A DNA stretch of 64,000 bases, from assembly GCA_036873135.1 (NCBI GenBank), contig JAPTYO010000004.1:38039105-38103104 (forward strand), written 5' to 3'. The DNA comes from Clarkia xantiana subsp. parviflora (Eukaryota > Streptophyta > Magnoliopsida > Myrtales > Onagraceae). The first letter of the stretch is position 1. The number at the start of each line of letters is the position of its first letter. The translations under genes and the position numbers were made by a program. Below, in pieces: positions 58,907 to 64,000 of the stretch. The notes under the pieces are model-generated. The model was not told where the DNA came from. It saw nothing but the letters and a program-made list of their open reading frames with translations, and ran no database searches.

Positions 58907-59693
58907 TGTTGGGTTATAAATAAACCCGACTATGTATGTACGTTCTTGGTCTATGGTGATTTCCTACAGGTGACAGGTCGAGTACACTTTCAGGGCGAGG
59001 AGAAGAAGTCGACGACCTTTCTTGTTTATTCCAACCATTTGGAGATAAAAGGTCGACTACCAATCATGAAGAAGTCGACTTCAAAAGAATGACTGGTCGA
59101 CTATGGAGACTTAGAGAATCTTCCAGAGGACAGGTGGCGACCTGTTTCCCACCGTCTCCAAGGGAAAACCTTCCCTCGAAAGTAAAGACAGGTGGCGACC
59201 TGCTTCCCACCGTCTCCAAGGGAAAACCTTCCCTTGAAGTAAAGACAAGTGGCGACCTGCTTCCCACCGTCTCCAAGGGAAAACCTTCCCCCGAAATAAA
59301 GGTGAGGTGGCGACCTGCTTCAGCCGCCTTAGGAAAGACTTCCCTCCTAAGTAAAAGTGAGGTGGCGACCTGCTTGTCACCTGCTTGGCCGACTCCAAAG
59401 GAAAACTCACTAAGGAGATAACCGTCACTGATAAGTCGGTAACTCTCCCCTATAAATAGGGACCTATCTTATTCAATTAAAAACAATCTGCTCTGAATAC
59501 TTATACATTACACTCTCAAATACATTACTAATTTAAGCTTCGGAGTGGAATCAGGGGCCATCCCCACCCCTTTTTAGGTGCTCGACCTTAAAAGTCTCCC
59601 GGAGGAAATCAAGTCCTCGAGAGAGCTACGTCCAAGGCGAAGCCTAGAAGTCCATTCCGTGAAGTTTGAGGCCACGTCATTTTGATCCCAACA
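58907..59693 (+). repeat. 3' LTR of gypsy B
   Basis: 787 bp, preceded by the purine tract ctcgggggcaag. Very similar to the 5' LTR except in the tandem-block region, where copies differ in number and spacing. Confidence 0.9.
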
Positions 59694-59785
59694 GTATGCA
59701 TTTGGGATTATGGAATAAACTTCTTCGATCTGGATGCTTTGAGAAGAGAGAAATACACAGAAGAATATAATTACTCGAAGAATCT
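59694..59785 (+). pseudogene. GAUT exon, right half
   Basis: Reading across the element with the duplication counted once, the exon continues VCIWDYGINFFDLDALRREK, then YTEEYNYSKNL, then a gtgagt donor. It matches the GAUT phrase AWAYGMNFFDLDAWRR, EKCTEEYHYWQNL (from memory). No following exon (the expected LWKLGTLPPGL) is seen to 61000, so the gene copy is truncated. Confidence 0.85.
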
Positions 59786-61068
59786 GGTGAGTGTGGATTT
59801 CTTGTTCCTCACTTTTACTTCTTTTATGAATCCATCATTTATTTCTTAGTATTGGCTAAAAAATAGTTAATTCGTAGTGTTTGGTTAGCATTGAAGCTTA
59901 TGAACTTCACTTGTTACCTAGTTGAGTGATATTTCATATGATGCAAAGTCGTAAGTAGCTGGTGCTTTCAGCTATCCTGAACACAATTATTAGTATGCAA
60001 AGTGGGGAATCATATACTTTTTATTTAGTGGACGTGATTATTAGATGTTATGACGGTAAACCAAACTCTTCAAATATTAATATGTAGGTGAGAATCCCTC
60101 TAGCAACTTTTGACTTGTATTAAAGGCTATAAAGTTTGAAATTTTGAGAATACGAGAAAATTTGTAGTCTAGAAATTTTAGTGTTTCTACTATAGTTGAG
60201 ATTTGAGTACTTTCTTTATTTTTAATGATAAGAAACTGCAAGTAATGTTTGTATCATCATATTTAAATAAATGGGAATGTTTGATGTTGTAGAACGAGAC
60301 AAATGAAACGGTAGAATGATGGGTATGTTATAAGCACGGAGCCCTGTAGTGGTACACTTTAATGTCTTACAATTTCAGAGAGAGACAGAGAGCAGATCAT
60401 TGTATTATATAGTCTTCAAGAGACTGAAATGTCACACTTTGAAGACCAAACAACTATTCTGTTCAATTGGTATTAGGTAGTGAATATAGAAAAAGTTTTT
60501 TTAAAAAAATAAAATAAAAGAGAGGTTTAGAATTGGTTTTTATATGGTTCGGTTCTATAGCTCCAAAAGTGGAGTGGTTCTTACCTGGTACCAGGAACTG
60601 AATGAACCATAAAACTTGTTCCGGGTCGGTCCAGAACCAAACCAGCACAGCCCTACCTCCTAGAGTGGTTTTTATAATGAAAGGTGTAGTATTTTCCATT
60701 TGTTGGGAGGTTTTTAGCAGTTTTATTTATACGAATCAAAATGAAACTGGGCCGTTTGCCGGCCAGTTGAGATGATGGGCAGTAGTCGGTAGATGTTGTT
60801 ATCCCTGTCCCATTAGAATTAGATGGACAAGGCTGATTAGTTTTTTTTTTTAGGGAAAAAGTCTTAAAACCAAAAGTTTTCAGCATGTTGAATTAGTACG
60901 TACTCCAGTTTACTTAGTTTTTTTAAATTAAAATTTGGGTGATGATTTTTAATTGGGTCAAATATCTTGTTACAAATTGGTTATTAATAGGTTTTGCGTT
61001 CATGGTTTAGTGTAAGGATGTTACAATTCAGATTTGATCTTACAAATAATCGATCGTGTGGTCGGCCG
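59786..61068. other. AT-rich spacer right of the GAUT fragment
   Basis: The start is probably GAUT intron. No other exon. A palindromic stretch near 60575-60660 (ggttcttacctggtaccaggaact) resembles a common plant interspersed repeat. Small frames at 60463-60886 lack domain signatures. Confidence 0.45.
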
Positions 61069-61075
61069 ATTATAG

Positions 61076-61316
61076 TTTTTTTTTTTTTTTTTTTGGTTTC
61101 CCGCGGGGTGGTCCTAGGGCTCTCATCAGGAGGGCAGCACCCGTAGCATGCTTGCTCCACACCTAGACTAATCCCCACTCGCACCGGGTCAGCCCGTAAG
61201 GGGTAAAGTGCTGCCCATGAACAATTTTCCATTCTCATGGTCACTAGTGGGGATTGAACCCCTGACCTCTGGTTAAGGGATAAGGCGCTGAACCACCACA
61301 CATTGTTACATGGTTT
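61076..61316 (-). mobile_element. tRNA-derived SINE
   Basis: On the minus strand: a tRNA-like head with an A-box-like gtggtggttcagcgcc and a B-box-like ggggttcaatcccc, a tRNA-unrelated body (gggctgacccggtgcgag, gctacgggtgctgccctcct), and a 19-nt A tail (the T run at 61076-61094). The flanking repeat attatag at 61069-61075 and 61317-61323 is a plausible target duplication. RNA polymerase III would drive it; mobility depends on a LINE. Confidence 0.75.
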
Positions 61317-61389
61317 ATTATAGGTTGATTTGAAGAACCTACGCTGGGTGTATTAAATATGGGACTCAACTCAACAATCAAGAGTGTAG

Positions 61390-61593
61390 TTTTTTTTTTT
61401 TTTTTTTTTTTGTGATAAAGCTCAAATGCATTTAAAATTGGGCTTAACAATCCCAAATTACAATTTACATTTTCTGAAGCAACAACATGCAATTTTTCCT
61501 TTCTAAAATTAAATTTGAATTAAATAAAATTTTAATGTCAAAAGGCATAAATTTTAAATTTATGGGTGAGAGTCATTGATACTTTTAAATATG

Positions 61594-61642
<49 letters not shown>
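61390..61642. repeat. homopolymer and (TA)n microsatellites
   Basis: A run of about 22 T at 61390-61411 and a (TA)n tract of about 46 bp at 61596-61642. They are likely to vary between individuals. Confidence 0.8.
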
Positions 61643-61647
<5 letters not shown>

Positions 61648-61744
61648 TTTTGTTGGCCAACAAAAGGGATGTCGTAGTGACTCTAAAATTATCCATACAA
61701 AATGTTTGTATTTTAGTGTTCACGGTCAGTGCACTACAGGAAAA

Positions 61745-62310
61745 CAGGGTTTAAGCAACGCTAAAATTGGCTTTAGGCGACGCTTTTTGCGTCACCTAAA
61801 GTTTGGCGACGCAATCCGCGACGCAAATGGAAGCGTCGACAATGGGGGGAGTCGCCTAAAACATTGCGACGTTTTAGCCTAAGCGTCGCCTAAAATTAAG
61901 TAAAAGACAACGTTTTTTTAACGTCGTCCTTATCTAAGATTTAGATAACGCCGAAAAACGTTGTGTAACTTTTAAGTATAGACAACATATTCGGCGTTGC
62001 CTATACAAGAAGTATAGGCAACGCTTTAAGCGTTGCCTATACAAGAAGTATAGGCAACGCTCTTCAGCGTTGCCTATACTTGAAGTATAGGCAACGCTCT
62101 TCAGCGTTGCCTATACTTGAAGTATAGGCAACGCTCTTCAGCGTTGCCTATACTTGAAGTATAGGCAACGCTCTTCAGCGTTGCCTATACTTCAAGTATA
62201 GGCAACGCTTAAAGCGTTGCCTATACTTCTTGTATACGCAACGCTTTAAGCGTTGCCTATACTTCTTGTATAGGCAACGCATAAAGCGTTACCTATTCTA
62301 GTATATAGAC
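61745..62310. repeat. palindromic subterminal array of CACTA 2
   Basis: From 61980 the unit gcgttgcctatacttgaagtataggcaacgc, itself a near-perfect palindrome, repeats every 37 bp (linker tcttca at 62061, 62098, 62135, 62172). It then switches linker (ttaaa, ataaa) around 62200. The preceding 61745-61980 has diverged gcgacgc/gcgtcgcc motifs. Probably the binding array of the element's TNPA-like protein. Confidence 0.88.
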
Positions 62311-62563
62311 AACGCAGCAGTGCAATACGATTAATATATTATAAACCAACAATGCAATATACATTATATTGCAATATACACTCATTCTACCCAAAAAAAA
62401 GTCATCACATAAACAAAGTAGTTGATAGGTTTTTACATAAACAAAGTAGTTGATAGGTTTTTACATAAACATAATAGAAGTTTATAAAATAGTAGAGATA
62501 GTTTTCAAATATAATAACTGACAAGTAGATAATCATAAACATAATAATGACTCATATCTTATC

Positions 62564-63979
62564 TTAAGAAGGTTGGCTCAGTCCAAACCCCTTAAGAATA
62601 GCTAACATCTCCGCTCGTGCATCCGCTCGTGCATCCGCTCGAACACGCTCTAGTGCCTCTGCTTGCTCAACCCTGACACGCTCAAGTGCCTCCGCCTGCT
62701 CAACTCGTGCCCGCTCAAGTGCCTCTGCCTGCTCAACTCGTGCACGCTCAAGTGCCTCCGCTTGCTCAGCTTGTGCACGTGCAAGTGCCTTTGACTGTTC
62801 AGCAATGGTTGCTTGGTACTCCCTAAACATTGTCTCATAATGCTCGTTCCGACCTGAACTAGCACTCCCTCCATTTAGATCGGATGTGGTAACTCCCAAC
62901 CCATATCCTCTTATGCGACCGTATCGATCTACTCCAACCACCTCCTCATAAACCTCATTCTCCAAGGCAATCTTCTGTGATTCAGAAATGACAGGTACAG
63001 ACTTTGTAACAATTAGTTCTGATGCTTTCTCCTATGACATAAAACACAACAACACATGAATCTATATTTAGGCATTTTGATCTATATTACTCATTTTCTA
63101 GCAAAGCATTTAGGTTACCATCATTTGGCGTGTGGCCTCATTCACAAACTCCCCATTAACACCTTTATGTTGGTAACCAAAAGCTTCCATTTTTGATGGT
63201 GACCTATTATGCTTTAGGTGCTGTAACAACATAAACAAATAACACTTTGAGATTCTTGTCAACATCACAGAGATCACTTGTCAACGTCATCATAAACCAA
63301 ATTTCAATTTGTCCAAATAATGCAGTTTCCAATTATAAGTCCTAAAACTTTAAATGTAGCAAAACAAAAGTAGCCATATCACCTAACGACACCTAACGAT
63401 AAAATCAAGCAGCATTTTAAAGATCAAATCAAGCAGCATTTTAAAGATCAAATCGCGAAAACAGCAGCATTACAATAATCAACAACCAATCCAATCTTTA
63501 ATTTGGCCAACATACTGAAAGTACTGTGAGTTGAATAGTACTTACAAACTGTTGTCGTCGCTGAGCAAAGCTGGTCGAACCTGATGCGTGCAATGTAGTC
63601 ACATTACTCCTAGCTCGTATCCCTAACTCAGAAGCTTTCTACAATAAGTGAAACAAACACAATATTGAGTTAACATTACTCAGAATTACTCACAACATTG
63701 TCACGGTAAAATAATCAAGACGCTTCTAATCGAGAGGTCGTAGCATGAAATTGTTACCTGACTTGCATCTGTATTCCAACGGAGCACCAAATCCTTCCAT
63801 TGATGAGCATTGACATTTTCAGGAACATTACTTATGATTTCCGCCAAGGAATATTGCTCTTTCTTGAAGTATTTTCCTTTTAGTTTGCACTTGTAGTTCT
63901 TCCACTTTTGACCCACAGATTGTAGGATAAACTTATGAGCTTTTGCAGTGTTTGTGGTGTTCACTATTGTGAAACGTGC
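62564..63979 (-). CDS. TNPA-type protein of CACTA 2 (Transposase_24-like), 5' end outside the window
   Basis: Four in-phase exons: 63979-63758, 63638-63546, 63220-63119 and 63031-62564, all GT-AG. Signatures: QKWKNYKCKLKGKYF, HQWKDLVLRW, GSTSFAQRR, HNRSPSKMEAF, NEVYEEVVGVDRYGRIRG. The last exon ends in a ten-residue tandem repeat (QAEALERARVE, about four copies, then RADARADARAE) that predicts a long charged helix. In CACTA 1 this region is helical but not repeated. No stop or frameshift. At least one more exon upstream (the RGP...VW part) should lie beyond 64000. Expected role: binding the subterminal array. Confidence 0.82.
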
Positions 63980-64000
63980 CTGTCAAAATGTCAAAATTAT

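Larger units (their letters stand above)
52185..59693 (+). mobile_element. gypsy element B: gag-protease plus broken antisense spliced gene, no RT
   Basis: LTRs 52185-52982 and 58907-59693 (tgtt to aaca), duplication gtatg at 52180-52184 and 59694-59698. The plus-strand order is 5' LTR, primer-site relic (cgggccgtctgtggga), gag, protease, a 78-bp tandem array, then a minus-strand four-exon gene, purine tract (ctcgggggcaag) and 3' LTR. RT, RNase H and integrase are absent. Inserted in the middle of a GAUT exon. Confidence 0.92.
61732..64000 (-). mobile_element. CACTA transposon 2, left part (runs off the right edge)
   Basis: The left terminus is cactacaggaaaacaggg. A repeat-rich subterminal zone and a minus-strand TNPA-type gene follow, the same order as in CACTA 1. 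The tnp2 transposase gene and the other end would lie beyond 64000. Terminus and coding sequence differ enough from CACTA 1 to be another family. Confidence 0.85.

Noticed and set aside
61250..61316. Possible tRNA gene on the minus strand
   Set aside because: A and B boxes are present but a cloverleaf cannot be completed, and the sequence continues into a body and poly(A) tail, so it is a SINE head.

Overview
The window reads as nuclear DNA of a flowering plant, in a transposon-rich intergenic or heterochromatic block. The signs are AT-rich spacers, canonical GT-AG introns, plant-type Ty1/copia, Ty3/gypsy, CACTA, Helitron-like, Mutator-like foldback and SINE elements, and two fragments of plant housekeeping genes (an SMC1 hinge exon and a GAUT/GT8 glycosyltransferase exon). 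I cannot name the species. I see no intact host gene.

Layout, left to right. (1) 1-2712: 5' part of a decayed copia element, minus strand, cut by a 762-bp Mutator-like foldback element (814-1575) with a perfect 9-bp target duplication. (2) 3853-12360: a Helitron-like unit, minus strand, holding a complete CACTA element (4386-12055, 3-bp TSD). The CACTA carries a spliced En/Spm-like TNPA-type gene and a four-exon tnp2 transposase spoiled by one stop codon. (3) 12533-21095: a second foldback element, split by a young coding-free LTR retrotransposon (12701-20562, near-identical 1.24-kb LTRs, large internal repeat arrays). (4) 21096-26054 and 26222-31562: two decayed copia elements, both minus strand. 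(5) 31563-38524: AT-rich spacer with one SMC1 exon fragment and two or three Helitron-like 3' ends. (6) 38525-39610: a third foldback element. (7) 40156-50229: a Ty3/gypsy element (gypsy A, minus strand, TSD CCACC) with gag and protease but no reverse transcriptase. In place of pol is a five-exon gene on the opposite strand whose reading frame is intact across all four introns. (8) 50230-51900: an RNase H-like fragment and an LTR of another element. (9) 52011-59785: a GAUT exon split by a second gypsy element of the same design (gypsy B, 52185-59693, TSD GTATG), again with gag-protease in sense and a spliced homologous gene in antisense, here broken. (10) 61076-61316: a tRNA-derived SINE. (11) 61732-64000: the left part of a second CACTA element with a palindromic subterminal array and a spliced TNPA-like gene running off the window.

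The most notable system is the pair of gypsy elements in which pol is missing and a multi-exon antisense gene of the 'putative gypsy type transposon' family sits between gag-protease and the 3' LTR. Antisense extra ORFs are known in the Tat lineage of plant gypsy elements. What is worth a second look here is an intact, intron-bearing antisense gene in an element without its own RT, a 66-bp tandem array directly upstream of its start codon, and a second, decayed copy of the same arrangement 12 kb away. All annotation was done by reading; no alignment or database search was run.
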